Shown here one piece after another: positions 16,957 to 25,246 of a DNA stretch of 64,000 nucleotides. Origin of the DNA: Aquicoccus porphyridii. GTDB lineage: Bacteria; Pseudomonadota; Alphaproteobacteria; Rhodobacterales; Rhodobacteraceae. The DNA lies in assembly GCF_008369105.1 (NCBI RefSeq), contig NZ_VINQ01000014.1, positions 56,968 to 120,967 on the forward strand. Reading direction: 5' to 3'. A model generated the notes under the pieces. That model saw nothing but the letters and a program-made list of their open reading frames with translations. It ran no database searches and was not told the DNA's origin. Each line of letters starts with the position of its first letter. The stretch's first letter is position 1. The position numbers and the translations under genes are program-made.

Positions 16957-18549
16957 ATGAGCCTTCTGGAGATCGAGGGGCTGGATCTGGACATCCATGG
17001 CGAGGCGATCCTCAAGGGGGTTTCGCTGGCCGTTCAGCCGGGGCAGATCGTGGGGGTGATCGGCGAGAGCGGGTCGGGCAAGTCGATGACGGCGTTCTCG
17101 GTGATGCAGCTTTTGCCCGACGGCGCGATGTGCCGGGGGCGGGTCACGCTGGGCGGGCATGAAATGCTGAGCCTGCCGGAACCGAGCCTGTGCCGGTTGC
17201 GCGGCAACGAGGTCGGCATGGTGTTCCAGGAGCCGATGACCGCATTGAACCCGATCCAGACCATCGGCGCGCAGGTGGCGGAGACGATCCTGATCCACGA
17301 GGATGTGAGCCGCGCCGAGGCCATGGCGCGGGCGCGCGAGGCGCTGGAACGGTGCGAGTTGCCGGAGGCGAAATTCCCGCTTTCGCGCTATCCGCATGAA
17401 CTCAGCGGCGGGCAGCGGCAGCGCGTGGTGATCGCCATGGCGATTGCGCTGCGCCCGAAGCTGCTGATCGCGGATGAGCCGACCACGGCGCTTGATGTGA
17501 CGACGCAGGCGCAGATCCTGCGGCTGCTGCGGCGGCTGGTCGACGAGGACGGCATGGGACTCATGCTGATCACGCATGACCTGGCGGTGGTGGCGGACAT
17601 GGCCCATGAGATCGTGATCATGCGGCATGGCGAGGTGGTCGAGGCCGGGCCGACGGGGCGGGTGTTCGACGAGATGCGCCACCCCTATACCCGCGCGCTC
17701 TTCGAGGCGTCGGGGCATCAGCCCGAGCGCGAGGAGTCGCCGCGTGATGTGCCGCTCTTGCAGGTGCGCGACGTGGTGCGCGACTATGCCCTGCCGCGCA
17801 CGCGGCTTTTCGCCCCGCAGGAGCATTTCCGGGCGGTGAATGGCGTGAGTTTCGAGATCGCGAAGGGCGAGAGCCTTGGCCTCGTGGGGGAATCGGGGTG
17901 TGGAAAATCGACCCTGACACGGGCCATTCTGGGGCTGGAAGAGGTGCAGGCCGGCGAGATCCTTCTGGATGGCGAGCCGGTCTTTACCGGGCACAGGCCC
18001 AACCGCGATGTGCGCCGCCGGATGCAGGTGGTGTTCCAGGACCCGTTCGGAAGTTTCAACCCGCGCTGGAAGGTTGGGCCGCTCGTGGCCGAACCGTTCC
18101 ACCTTCTGCGCGATCCGCCCACGGGGGCCGCGCGGGATGCCGCCATTGCCGAGGCGCTGGAAAGCGTGGGGTTGGCGGCGGAGGACCGGCACAAGTACAT
18201 CCACGAGTTCAGCGGCGGACAGCGGCAGCGGATCGCGATTGCCCGTGCGCTGATCATCAAGCCCGAGCTGATCATCCTTGACGAGGCGGTGAGCGCGCTT
18301 GACGTGAGCATCCGCGCGCAGATCCTCGATCTGCTGGCCGATCTTTCGGCGCGGTTCGGGCTGACTTACCTGTTCATCAGCCATGACCTGAGCGTGGTGC
18401 GCACCATCACCGACCGGGTGATGGTGATGCAGGCGGGCGAGATCGTCGAGGAGGGGCCGACCGCCCTTGTCTTTGACGCGCCGCAACATGACTATACGAA
18501 AACGCTGATCGCGGCGGCGCCGGTTCTGCCGGAGCGCGGTGCGGCCTGA
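16957..18549 (+). CDS. ABC importer ATPase with two fused nucleotide-binding domains (DppD-DppF type)
   Basis: A 530-residue cytoplasmic ATPase with two complete ABC domains. Domain 1: Walker A GESGSGKS at 36-43, signature LSGGQRQR at about 149-156, Walker [14 protein letters not shown]-loop ITHD. Domain 2: Walker A GESGCGKS at 311-318, a second [20 protein letters not shown] and ISHD. The fusion replaces the two separate ATPase genes used in the importer at 54161-56208. The start was taken at the MSLLEIEGL methionine, 8-15 bases after an AGAAGGGGG site; upstream in-frame residues come from the repeat region. Confidence 0.9.
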   Translation: MSLLEIEGLDLDIHGEAILKGVSLAVQPGQIVGVIGESGSGKSMTAFSVMQLLPDGAMCRGRVTLGGHEMLSLPEPSLCRLRGNEVGMVFQEPMTALNPIQTIGAQVAETILIHEDVSRAEAMARAREALERCELPEAKFPLSRYPHELSGGQRQRVVIAMAIALRPKLLIADEPTTALDVTTQAQILRLLRRLVDEDGMGLMLITHDLAVVADMAHEIVIMRHGEVVEAGPTGRVFDEMRHPYTRALFEASGHQPEREESPRDVPLLQVRDVVRDYALPRTRLFAPQEHFRAVNGVSFEIAKGESLGLVGESGCGKSTLTRAILGLEEVQAGEILLDGEPVFTGHRPNRDVRRRMQVVFQDPFGSFNPRWKVGPLVAEPFHLLRDPPTGAARDAAIAEALESVGLAAEDRHKYIHEFSGGQRQRIAIARALIIKPELIILDEAVSALDVSIRAQILDLLADLSARFGLTYLFISHDLSVVRTITDRVMVMQAGEIVEEGPTALVFDAPQHDYTKTLIAAAPVLPERGAA

Positions 18550-18564
18550 AGGAAAGGAAGTGAC

Positions 18565-20016
18565 ATGAGCCTTGAAGACCTGTGGTTCGATTCGTCGAAA
18601 TGCCTGATCGCGGGGGAGTGGGTGGCGCCGTCGTCTGGCCAGACCCTGCCACTGATGAACCCCTCGACCGGGGAGCAGATCGGCGAGATCGCGCGCGGGC
18701 AAGAGGCGGATGTGGACGCGGCGGTGAATGCCGCGCGCAAGGCGTATGACGGCGTCTGGTCACGCACCCCGGCGGTGGAGCGCGGGCGCATCTTGATGCG
18801 GCTGCAAAGGCTGGTCGAGGAAAAGGTCGATCAGCTTGCCCGGCTGGAGGCGCTCGACGTGGGCAAGCCCTTGAAGCAGGCGCGGGCCGATGCGGTGGCG
18901 TTGGCGCGGTATATGGAATTCTATGGTGGGGCGGCGGACAAGCTGCACGGGCAGACCATCCCCTATCTGGATGGCTACACGGTTTACACGATGCGCGAAC
19001 CGCACGGGGTGACGGCGCATATCGTGCCGTGGAATTACCCGATGCAGATCATCGGGCGCAGCGTCGGTGCGGCGCTGGCCGCCGGGAACGCCTGTGTGCT
19101 GAAACCGGCCGAGGATGCGTGCCTTACCGCGCTGGCCTTTGCCGACCTGGCCAAGGCGGCGGGGCTGCCCGATGGGGTGTTGAACGTGGTGCCGGGGCTG
19201 GGGGGCGAGGCCGGGGCCGCGCTTTCGGGTCATGATGGCATCGACCATGTGAGCTTTACCGGGTCGGTCGCGACGGGTGCGATGATCCAGGCGACGGCGG
19301 CGAAAAACGTGGTGCCGGTGACACTGGAACTCGGCGGGAAAAGCCCGCAGGTCGTGTTCAACGATGCCGATATCGACGCGGCGCTGCCGTTCCTTGTCAA
19401 TGCAGGGGTGCAGAACGCGGGCCAGACCTGTTCGGCCAGCTCGCGCATCCTTGTCCAGCGCGGGGTTTATGACGAGGTCGTGGGCCGGATGGCCGAGCGC
19501 TATGGCCAGTTGCGGGTCGGCCAGGCGATGAGCGATCTGGACGTGGGGCCGCTGATCTCTGCCAAGCAGAAGGGGATCGTGAGCGGGTTCCTCGATCAGG
19601 GGGCGGATCTTGAGACCGCCGGGCAGGCGAAACTGGTCGATGCGCCCGAGGGCGGCAATTACGTGGTGCCGACGCTGTTTTCCGGGGTGTCCGCCGGGCA
19701 TGCACTGGCCCGGGACGAGATTTTCGGGCCGGTGCAGGTGGCCATTCCCTTTGATGACGAGGACGAGGCCGTGGCGATTGCCAATGGCACCGATTACGGG
19801 CTGGTGGCATCGGTCTGGAGCGAGAGCGGCGCGCGGCAGATGCGGCTGGCCCGCGCGATCCGCGCCGGGCAGGTTTTCATCAACAATTACGGCGCGGGCG
19901 GCGGGGTCGAACTGCCCTTTGGCGGGATGGGCAAGTCGGGGCACGGGCGCGAGAAAGGGTTCGAGGCGCTTTACGGGTTTACCGTGCTGAAAACGGTCGC
20001 GGCCTTTCATGGCTGA
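18565..20016 (+). CDS. NAD(P)-dependent aldehyde dehydrogenase
   Basis: A 483-residue member of the aldehyde dehydrogenase family, closest by feel to betaine-/amino-aldehyde dehydrogenases. Catalytic residues are in place: N157 in PWNYP, E255 in LELGGKS and nucleophile C289 in NAGQTCSASSR; the NAD loop FTGSVATG is at about 231-238. It oxidises an aldehyde to a carboxylic acid and would suit the product of the upstream ThDP decarboxylase or oxidase. It starts 15 bases after the ATPase stop with a GGAAAGGAAG site, and its final codons overlap the next gene by 8 bases. Confidence 0.9.
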   Translation: MSLEDLWFDSSKCLIAGEWVAPSSGQTLPLMNPSTGEQIGEIARGQEADVDAAVNAARKAYDGVWSRTPAVERGRILMRLQRLVEEKVDQLARLEALDVGKPLKQARADAVALARYMEFYGGAADKLHGQTIPYLDGYTVYTMREPHGVTAHIVPWNYPMQIIGRSVGAALAAGNACVLKPAEDACLTALAFADLAKAAGLPDGVLNVVPGLGGEAGAALSGHDGIDHVSFTGSVATGAMIQATAAKNVVPVTLELGGKSPQVVFNDADIDAALPFLVNAGVQNAGQTCSASSRILVQRGVYDEVVGRMAERYGQLRVGQAMSDLDVGPLISAKQKGIVSGFLDQGADLETAGQAKLVDAPEGGNYVVPTLFSGVSAGHALARDEIFGPVQVAIPFDDEDEAVAIANGTDYGLVASVWSESGARQMRLARAIRAGQVFINNYGAGGGVELPFGGMGKSGHGREKGFEALYGFTVLKTVAAFHG

Positions 20017-20518
20017 GGATTCCGCCCGACTGGAACGGATCGCGGGCGAGGTGCGGGCCTTCCTGGTGCCGCATTGGGCCGAATGGCACCGCAAGGCCGG
20101 GTCGCCCGAGGGGCAGCACAGCCTGTCCGAGGGCACATGCGGGCGGTCTTCGCGGTTCATGGTCGAGGTGTTGCGTGAGGCGGGGCTCAAAGCGCGGATG
20201 GCATTCGGATGTCCGATTGGATGCGATTGCGGGTTCTGCGCGCCAGAGGGCACGCGCGGGCATGCCTGGGCGGTGGTGCGCGATCCGGCGCGGATCGTCG
20301 ACATCACCGCCGACCAGTTCGGCGATGCGCCGGTGATCGTGACCGGGGTGGATGATCCGCGCTATCACGAGGGCCATGACAGGGCTGATCCGGAATGGAT
20401 CGAGAACCGCGAGCGCGTGATGCAGCGCCTGATGCCGTTGTGGCGGGCACGTGGGCTGAACGCGGACAAGGCAAGGGCGTCAGATGACGCGATGAGGCAA
20501 ACGGGAGAAAGAACATGA
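20009..20518 (+). CDS. Small protein with a transglutaminase/papain-like Cys-His-Asp pattern and a cysteine cluster
   Basis: A 169-residue soluble protein I cannot place in a named family. A cysteine at the head of a helix (SEGTCGRSSRFMVEVL, C44), a histidine on a strand (GHAWAVV, H85) and an aspartate on the next (RIVDITADQF, D98) are spaced as in the transglutaminase-like peptidase fold. Between them is CPIGCDCGFC (C68, C72, C74, C77), four cysteines that could bind zinc or an Fe-S cluster. The gene overlaps both neighbours (8 bases with the dehydrogenase, ATGA with the SDR), so it is part of the operon. An amidase or peptidase role in the same pathway is inference only. Confidence 0.6.
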   Translation: MAEDSARLERIAGEVRAFLVPHWAEWHRKAGSPEGQHSLSEGTCGRSSRFMVEVLREAGLKARMAFGCPIGCDCGFCAPEGTRGHAWAVVRDPARIVDITADQFGDAPVIVTGVDDPRYHEGHDRADPEWIENRERVMQRLMPLWRARGLNADKARASDDAMRQTGERT

Positions 20519-21261
20519 GACTGACAGGAAAAACCGCGATCGTGACGGGGGCCGCCAGCGGCTTTGGCGCGGGAATCGCGCGCAAGTTCGCGGAAGAAGG
20601 CGCGCAGGTGATGGTGGTCGACATCAACGAAAAGGGCGCGATGGAGATGGCCGAGGACCTCGGCGCGGGGTCGTTCGGATCGGCGGCGAACGTGGCGGAC
20701 TGGGACGACGTTTCGCGCGTGGTGAATGAGGCGCGCGAGGTGTTCGGCGGGGTCGATATCCTTGTGAACAACGCCGGTGTCACGCATATGCCCGCCCCGA
20801 TGGAGGAGGTGAGCGAAGCCGATTTCGACCGGGTCTTTGACGTCAATTGCAAGTCGATCTATCTTTTCGCCCGGGCGCTGGTGCCGCATATGAAGGAGCG
20901 CGGGACCGGCGCGATCCTCAATGTCTCGTCCACGGCGGGGCTCAGCCCGCGGCCCAATCTCAACTGGTACAATTCTTCCAAGGGCTGGGTGAACACCGCG
21001 ACCAAGGCGATGGCGGTCGAGCTTGCCCCGCGCGGCATCCGGGTCAACGCGATCAACCCGGTGGCGGGGGAAACGCCGCTTCTGGCATCGTTCATGGGCG
21101 AGGACACGCCCGAGATGCGCGCCAAGTTCCTCTCGACGATCCCGCTTGGCCGGTTCTCGACGCCCGAGGACATGGGCAACGCGGCGGCATTCCTGTGCAG
21201 CGAAGAGGCGGGCATGATCACCGGCATCTGCATGGAAGTGGATGGCGGGCGTTGCATCTGA
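20515..21261 (+). CDS. Short-chain dehydrogenase/reductase (FabG-like)
   Basis: A 248-residue NAD(P)-dependent oxidoreductase of the classical SDR type: cofactor motif TGAASGFG at 11-18, NNAG at 85-88, catalytic N111, S139, Y152 and K156 (YNSSK). The aspartate at the end of strand two (VVDINE) favours NAD over NADP. Last gene of cluster A, coupled by an ATGA overlap to the Cys-His-Asp gene and followed by a terminator-like hairpin. Substrate unknown; a hydroxy acid or alcohol from the same catabolic route is plausible. Confidence 0.88.
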   Translation: MRLTGKTAIVTGAASGFGAGIARKFAEEGAQVMVVDINEKGAMEMAEDLGAGSFGSAANVADWDDVSRVVNEAREVFGGVDILVNNAGVTHMPAPMEEVSEADFDRVFDVNCKSIYLFARALVPHMKERGTGAILNVSSTAGLSPRPNLNWYNSSKGWVNTATKAMAVELAPRGIRVNAINPVAGETPLLASFMGEDTPEMRAKFLSTIPLGRFSTPEDMGNAAAFLCSEEAGMITGICMEVDGGRCI

Positions 21262-21278
21262 GGTGAATTGACACGCGA

Positions 21279-21314
21279 CGGAAGGGCCTTTGGTTCTGGC
21301 TGATGGTCCTTCCG
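21279..21314 (+). terminator. Probable terminator of the cluster A operon
   Basis: A 10-bp stem with one mismatch (CGGAAGGGCC / GGTCCTTCCG) starting 18 bases after the SDR stop, loop of 16 bases, followed by GCCCTGTTT. A second, unrelated inverted repeat (CTCCCTGCCGC and GCGGCAGGGATGAG) lies at about 21339-21398 before the LysE gene. Confidence 0.6.
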
Positions 21315-21476
21315 CCCTGTTTCGGATCAGGCGGTCCGCTCCCTGCCGCCTCGCCCGAGGCGGCCCTTTGCGCAGGGCAAGGCGAGCGGCAGGGATGAGC
21401 CCAACTTGACCGATGCTGCACGGTGAGCGAATGTCAGCATCGTGCTTTCGCGAAACAAAACACTGAAAGAAGTCTG

Positions 21477-22109
21477 ATGCCATCTATCGAACTATTGCTC
21501 GCCTTTTTAGCCGCGTCGGCAGTTTTTGCATACATGCCCGGGCCAGCGATGCTTTACACCGCTGCGCAAACGATCGCGCGTGGCCGCAGGGCTGGCTGGT
21601 TGGCGGCCGTCGGCATTCATACCGGTGGGTATGTGCATGTTGCAGCCGCCTCGTTCGGCCTCGCAATCCTTTTCCAAGCGGTTCCCATTCTTTACACCGT
21701 CCTGAAACTCACCGGTGCGATCTACTTGATCTTTCTCGGTGCAAGGATGTTCGTTTCGCAGGAACGCGTCGCGACATCAGTCTTGGAAGTAAACGCGAAA
21801 TCTTCAAACCGGGCGTTCTGGGAAAGCGTCACCGTCGAGGTTCTCAATCCCAAGACCGCAATCTTTTTCGTCGCCTTTCTGCCGCAGTTCACTGATCCCG
21901 CTGCAGGCTTTCCACTATGGCTGCAGTTGTTCATCCTTGGCACAACGGTGAACGTCATTTTTTCGAGCGTTGACGTGATTGTGGTTCTGTTGGCAGACAA
22001 GGTTGCAGCCGCCCTCAAACGTTCGACCGCAGCCGCCAGAGTGGTCCGCAAAATCAGTGGAAGTATTCTCGTCGCTCTTGGTTTGAATGTAGCGTTATCG
22101 CGCCAGTAG
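21477..22109 (+). CDS. LysE/RhtB-family amino acid exporter
   Basis: A 210-residue inner-membrane protein with about six segments. PGPAMLYTAAQTIARGRRAG at the N-terminus is the family hallmark, followed by GAIYLIFLGARMF and a KTAIFFVAFLPQF segment. It would export an amino acid or homoserine-lactone-like compound by proton exchange. The start has a GAAAGAAG site; an upstream in-frame start lacks one. Its lower GC content and varied codon use differ from cluster A. It stands alone, just before a stretch of IS debris, so it may be part of a transferred segment. Confidence 0.85.
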   Translation: MPSIELLLAFLAASAVFAYMPGPAMLYTAAQTIARGRRAGWLAAVGIHTGGYVHVAAASFGLAILFQAVPILYTVLKLTGAIYLIFLGARMFVSQERVATSVLEVNAKSSNRAFWESVTVEVLNPKTAIFFVAFLPQFTDPAAGFPLWLQLFILGTTVNVIFSSVDVIVVLLADKVAAALKRSTAAARVVRKISGSILVALGLNVALSRQ

Positions 22110-22324
22110 AACTGGCAAGATCGTCCACGAGTCGAAATCAAGGCTGAAGCAAAGCAGGCATTCGAATTCGGCGCAGCGACCGTCCTCAAGAGCCCAGTTT
22201 ACATCAATGCTGCACTTTGGATGAAAGTTTGCTTTGCGAACACGTTCCATCAAGAACTTCCCGCTAGATGTTTGATCCCACGGTTTGATGGTGCGATCCT
22301 TTCGCAGGAATGGAAGGAAGCATT
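22110..22324. other. Intergenic stretch with no recognised gene
   Basis: 215 bases between the LysE gene and the IS481 fragment. I see no convincing coding frame, tRNA or hairpin. Composition is AT-richer than the flanks; probably decayed mobile-element sequence. Confidence 0.4.
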
Positions 22325-22575
22325 GTGGGACAAGTTCGTCATGGGAGCGCCACGACCACGCACGCCGTCAGAGCTGCAATCCAGCGATTCACTGCCCGGC
22401 AGGGTTATGCGCAGCATGATCCCGGGAGGGGCAAGCTTCGCTCGCGCAACTGAGCAAGGAGCTGGGCATCAATCCCAAAACAGCGGCGAAGTGGCGTAAA
22501 CGCCAGACGGTCGAGGACTTGAAGACCGGGCCGAAAGAGCGAACCGAGTGTCCACCCAAATCGTACAGGCGATAA
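22325..22575 (+). pseudogene. N-terminal remnant of an IS481-family transposase
   Basis: Starting at a GTG, the first frame reads HGSATTTHAVRAAIQR, then loses the frame near 22450; the next frame continues LSKELGINPKTAAKWRKR and TVEDLKTGPKE before a stop. These are the successive N-terminal helix-turn-helix landmarks of IS481-family transposases. The catalytic DDE domain is absent, so the fragment is inactive. About 15 codons of unrelated sequence separate the two pieces. It is followed directly by an IS6-type end on the other strand. Confidence 0.75.
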
Positions 22576-22589
22576 TCTCTCAGGCGTAG

Positions 22590-22678
22590 AAAGAACCCTT
22601 CAGGCGCGGCATTGACGTTGGTATTTTCATGCCTCAATCTCTAACCAAGCCACACCCGGCGAACAACTTGGCAATGCC
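22590..22678 (-). mobile_element. Terminal fragment of an IS6-family element (inverted repeat plus first codons of its transposase)
   Basis: On the minus strand, a 22-base terminal repeat (22657-22678, ending in TTGGCAATGCC on the plus strand) is followed 27 bases later by an ATG (22630) and codons for MKIPTSMPRLKG. The element at 58091-58899 has the same repeat, the same spacing and MKIPSDMPRLKGF. So a related IS6 copy was here in the same orientation and has lost the rest of its length. Confidence 0.75.
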
Positions 22679-22741
22679 GTCTGACCCCACCGCACCCGCA
22701 AACTGCGCATTTTCTCCGCGCGTTCAAGTAGAAAGGCAAAC

Positions 22742-24040
22742 ATGGATCAGTCGCCCATCGAACACCCCGTTCGCGCCGCAATCGTAGACGCGGTGGAAGC
22801 CGGCTTCGACGAACAGATTCGATTCCTCGCGGATTTCGTGCGCATTCCGAGCACCCGTTTCGAGGAGGGGCCGGCACAGGATTTCATGGCGGCAGCGCTG
22901 CGAAAGCGCGGCTACTCGGTCGACGACTGGCGCATTGATCTCAACGACCTGGAGCATCTGCCCGGCTTCGGTCCGATCGAGGGCGATTTCTCGCGCGCTC
23001 GCACCGTGGTAGGCTCGCACCGCCCCTCTGAGGTTCGGGGCCGATCCTTGATCTTGCAGGGTCATCTCGATGTTGTGCCTGCGGGGCCGGCAGAAATGTG
23101 GACCGCCCCGCCCTTCGAGCCCGCGATCCGCGACGGTTGGATGTATGGCCGCGGCGCCGGCGACATGAAGGCCGGCACGGTTGCCGCGCTTTTCGCGCTT
23201 GACGCGCTCCGCCAAGCGGGGTTCGAACCCGCCGCGACAGTGCATTTCCAGTCAGTGATTGAGGAGGAGTCTACCGGTCTCGGAGCGCTTTCGACGCTCC
23301 AACGCGGATATCGTGCCGATTTCGCGCTGTTGCCTGAACCTTCAGACTTCACCATCAACCGTGCTCAGGTCGGTGCGATGTGGTTCAAGCTCCGGGTGCG
23401 CGGGCGCCCGGTTCATGTTGCGACGGCGGGAACGGGTTCCAATGCGATCCTCGCCGCCTATGACATGATCAACGCCCTGAAGAAGTTGGAGGTGAATTGG
23501 AACGAGCGCGCCGCCAACGACCCAGTTTACAAAGATATAGACCATCCGCTGAACTTCAACGCAGGTAAAATCACCGGTGGCGACTGGGCCTCCAGCGTCC
23601 CGGCTTGGTGCGACGTGGACTGCAGGATCGGCGTGTTGCCGGGGCAGGGTCTTGCAGAGGCGCGGGCCGAGGTGGAGGCCTGCGTCGCGGAGGCGGCGCG
23701 CGAGCATCCCTTCCTCTCCAACAATCCGCCGGAGGTGGTCTGGAATGGTTTCCAGGCCGAAGGCTACGTACTGGAAAACGCGGGCGAACAGGAAAGCGCC
23801 TTTGCAGCCGCCTATGCCGACGTCTTCGGGGCCGGAGAACGCCCTGCGGAACGCAAGATGACGGCACTGACCGATACTCGCTTTTACGGCCTTTACTACG
23901 GCATTCCAGCCTTCTGCTTTGGCCCAAAGGCAGAGAACATCCACGGCTTCGACGAACGGGTCGAGCTCGATTCGATCAAACGCTGCACCGAGATATTTGC
24001 GCTCTTCATCGCACGCTGGTGCGGCCTGAACCGGATCTAA
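22742..24040 (+). CDS. M20-family metallohydrolase (ArgE/DapE-like deacylase)
   Basis: A 432-residue zinc-dependent amide hydrolase. Ligands are visible: LQGHLDVVP, GRGAGDMKAG, VIEEEST, LLPEPSD and IHGFDERV near the end; GRPVHVATAG is the lid histidine region. It resembles the 6779 product in plan but not closely in sequence. An AAAGGCAAAC stretch precedes the start. It is boxed in by IS remnants: IS481 and IS6 pieces end 64 bases before its start, and an IS transposase C-terminus begins within a few bases of its stop. It may thus be cargo brought by IS activity; its natural neighbours and substrate are not visible. Confidence 0.85.
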   Translation: MDQSPIEHPVRAAIVDAVEAGFDEQIRFLADFVRIPSTRFEEGPAQDFMAAALRKRGYSVDDWRIDLNDLEHLPGFGPIEGDFSRARTVVGSHRPSEVRGRSLILQGHLDVVPAGPAEMWTAPPFEPAIRDGWMYGRGAGDMKAGTVAALFALDALRQAGFEPAATVHFQSVIEEESTGLGALSTLQRGYRADFALLPEPSDFTINRAQVGAMWFKLRVRGRPVHVATAGTGSNAILAAYDMINALKKLEVNWNERAANDPVYKDIDHPLNFNAGKITGGDWASSVPAWCDVDCRIGVLPGQGLAEARAEVEACVAEAAREHPFLSNNPPEVVWNGFQAEGYVLENAGEQESAFAAAYADVFGAGERPAERKMTALTDTRFYGLYYGIPAFCFGPKAENIHGFDERVELDSIKRCTEIFALFIARWCGLNRI

Positions 24041-24042
24041 CT

Positions 24043-24228
24043 GTGAAGTCATACGCCACTATCAAGAGTTTTGAGGTCATGCGGGCCTTGCGAAAGATAC
24101 AGTCCCGCAGCTTCAACCTGACCGGTGATATCAACGGCGAGGTCCGTATGATCGAACGCGACTTCGGATCGGGGCCCTGCGCCCTGACCGGGGCGGTGTC
24201 TGTGCTCGATGACCGCATGGCAGCCTGA
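24043..24228 (+). pseudogene. C-terminal remnant of an IS6-type (DDE) transposase
   Basis: The open frame reads YATIKSFEVMRALRKIQ, GEVRMIERDFGSGPCAL and ends in a stop at 24228. This matches the last part of IS6/IS240-like transposases as I remember them (TIKGFEVMRALRKGQ...). No start or catalytic residues remain. It is on the plus strand, opposite to the IS6 pieces at 22.6 and 58 kb, and its own sequence differs from the C-terminus of the 58-kb element, so it is a separate insertion. Confidence 0.55.
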
Positions 24229-24428
24229 AGCCCAAGGCGAAACCGTCCCGTTGTGTCCTGGTATGAAAGCGCATAACGGAGGTACGTCCGGGCCGCGCAA
24301 CGGATGATGCTCGCCGGGAATCGGTGATGCTTGAAAGGCTGGCGTGGCGACATCGGGAATCTCGTTTTCACAAAAGATCGCAAGAGACGCAGATTAATGG
24401 AACAGCCCCGCCTTGAGAGACCCTGCAG
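24229..24428. other. Intergenic, probable IS debris
   Basis: 200 bases between the transposase remnant and the end of the TetR gene. No coding frame or clear terminator found. Confidence 0.35.
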
Positions 24429-25118
24429 TCATTTGTCCTTGTTGTGGCCTTCCTTAACGTACAGGCATTGGTACCAGAGGGTGGTCAGCACGTCAGTGAC
24501 ATCCTCTTCGGTCTGAGCCAGTCCGGCTATGCCTGGCGGCGGATCAATGTAAACCATCCGAAGTGCCTCGTCTGCCATCAGGATGATGAAGCGAAGGGCA
24601 AGTGTCGCCTTTGCTTCGTCCACTTCCAGAAGCCAGCTTTCATGGTCGCGCCGCCTGATGTCACGGAGCAGGATGAGTGCCCATCGATGGTTGATCGCAT
24701 CCCTTGATCTGGCCAAGTCAGGACGGTCGTGGAACAATGACTCCTTGCCGGCTAGAAGCCGGGCATTCCGGGCATAAAAGGCCACGTAAAACCGGTTCAT
24801 TCGATGAATAGCAACCCTTGGGGAGTACCGCCCGCCCCCCCGTGGCCGGAACTTGCGCAGTGTGGCCGTGAAACTGCGGCGAACGGCAATGGCTGCTTCG
24901 GCCCGGTTGGCAAAATACAGGTAGAACGTTCCGCGGGCGAGCCCGGCCCGGCGCACGATGCCATCTATCGTCAGGGCCTCGTATCCGTTTTCTTCAAGCT
25001 CATGGGCGGTGGCGGCAAGCAGGTTCAGCCGGGTCCGCTGCCGTTTCGGCCGGTGCCGGGCCTGGTCGGCGCGGGCGTCGAGTATGTCGATGAGCTTGGG
25101 CGCGTCATTTGATTCCAT
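24429..25118 (-). CDS. TetR-family transcriptional regulator
   Basis: A 229-residue regulator. The DNA-binding helix-turn-helix is at about residues 30-75: LNLLAATAHELEENGYEALT, then GIVRRAGLARGTFYLYFANR, the classic TetR pattern. The C-terminal ligand domain has no close relative I can name. Start: M at 25118, preceded by GATAAGG; an in-frame ATG at 25172 would add 18 residues. It is divergent from the importer operon at 25247, whose promoter region carries two palindromes that are likely its operators, so it probably represses that operon and itself until an inducer (perhaps an acyl-CoA) binds. Confidence 0.88.
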   Translation of the reverse strand: MESNDAPKLIDILDARADQARHRPKRQRTRLNLLAATAHELEENGYEALTIDGIVRRAGLARGTFYLYFANRAEAAIAVRRSFTATLRKFRPRGGGRYSPRVAIHRMNRFYVAFYARNARLLAGKESLFHDRPDLARSRDAINHRWALILLRDIRRRDHESWLLEVDEAKATLALRFIILMADEALRMVYIDPPPGIAGLAQTEEDVTDVLTTLWYQCLYVKEGHNKDK

Positions 25119-25187
25119 CGAAACCTTATCTGACAACGTTGGTGGCGTTTCAAGAATGGTAAAGGACCCCATTGACAGAATCTAAAT

Positions 25188-25219
25188 TGACGCTACCGTC
25201 ATAAATGACATAAACGTCA
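25188..25219 (+). promoter_or_regulatory. Paired palindromic operator, probable TetR binding site over the importer promoter
   Basis: Two 14-base palindromes in a row, TGACG-CTAC-CGTCA (25188-25201) and TGACA-TAAA-CGTCA (25206-25219), separated by TAAA, so their centres are 18 bases apart. A possible -35 TTGACG (25187-25192) and -10-like ATAAAC (25210-25215) with a 17-base spacer lie inside the pair, so a bound regulator would block transcription. The site is between the divergent TetR gene and the importer ATPase gene. Confidence 0.65.
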
Positions 25220-25246
25220 CTTTTAGTCGAGAGGGGAGATACTTGG

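Noticed and set aside
16819..18702. 627-codon minus-strand frame
   Set aside because: Antisense of the fused ABC ATPase; composition is the usual GC shadow.
21339..21398. Inverted repeat before the LysE gene as a transposon end
   Set aside because: The arms are imperfect and there is no transposase or matching copy in the window; it may only be an RNA hairpin.
22389..22637. Minus-strand 82-codon frame in the IS debris
   Set aside because: Runs through the IS6 end and across the IS481 fragment in antisense; not a natural gene.
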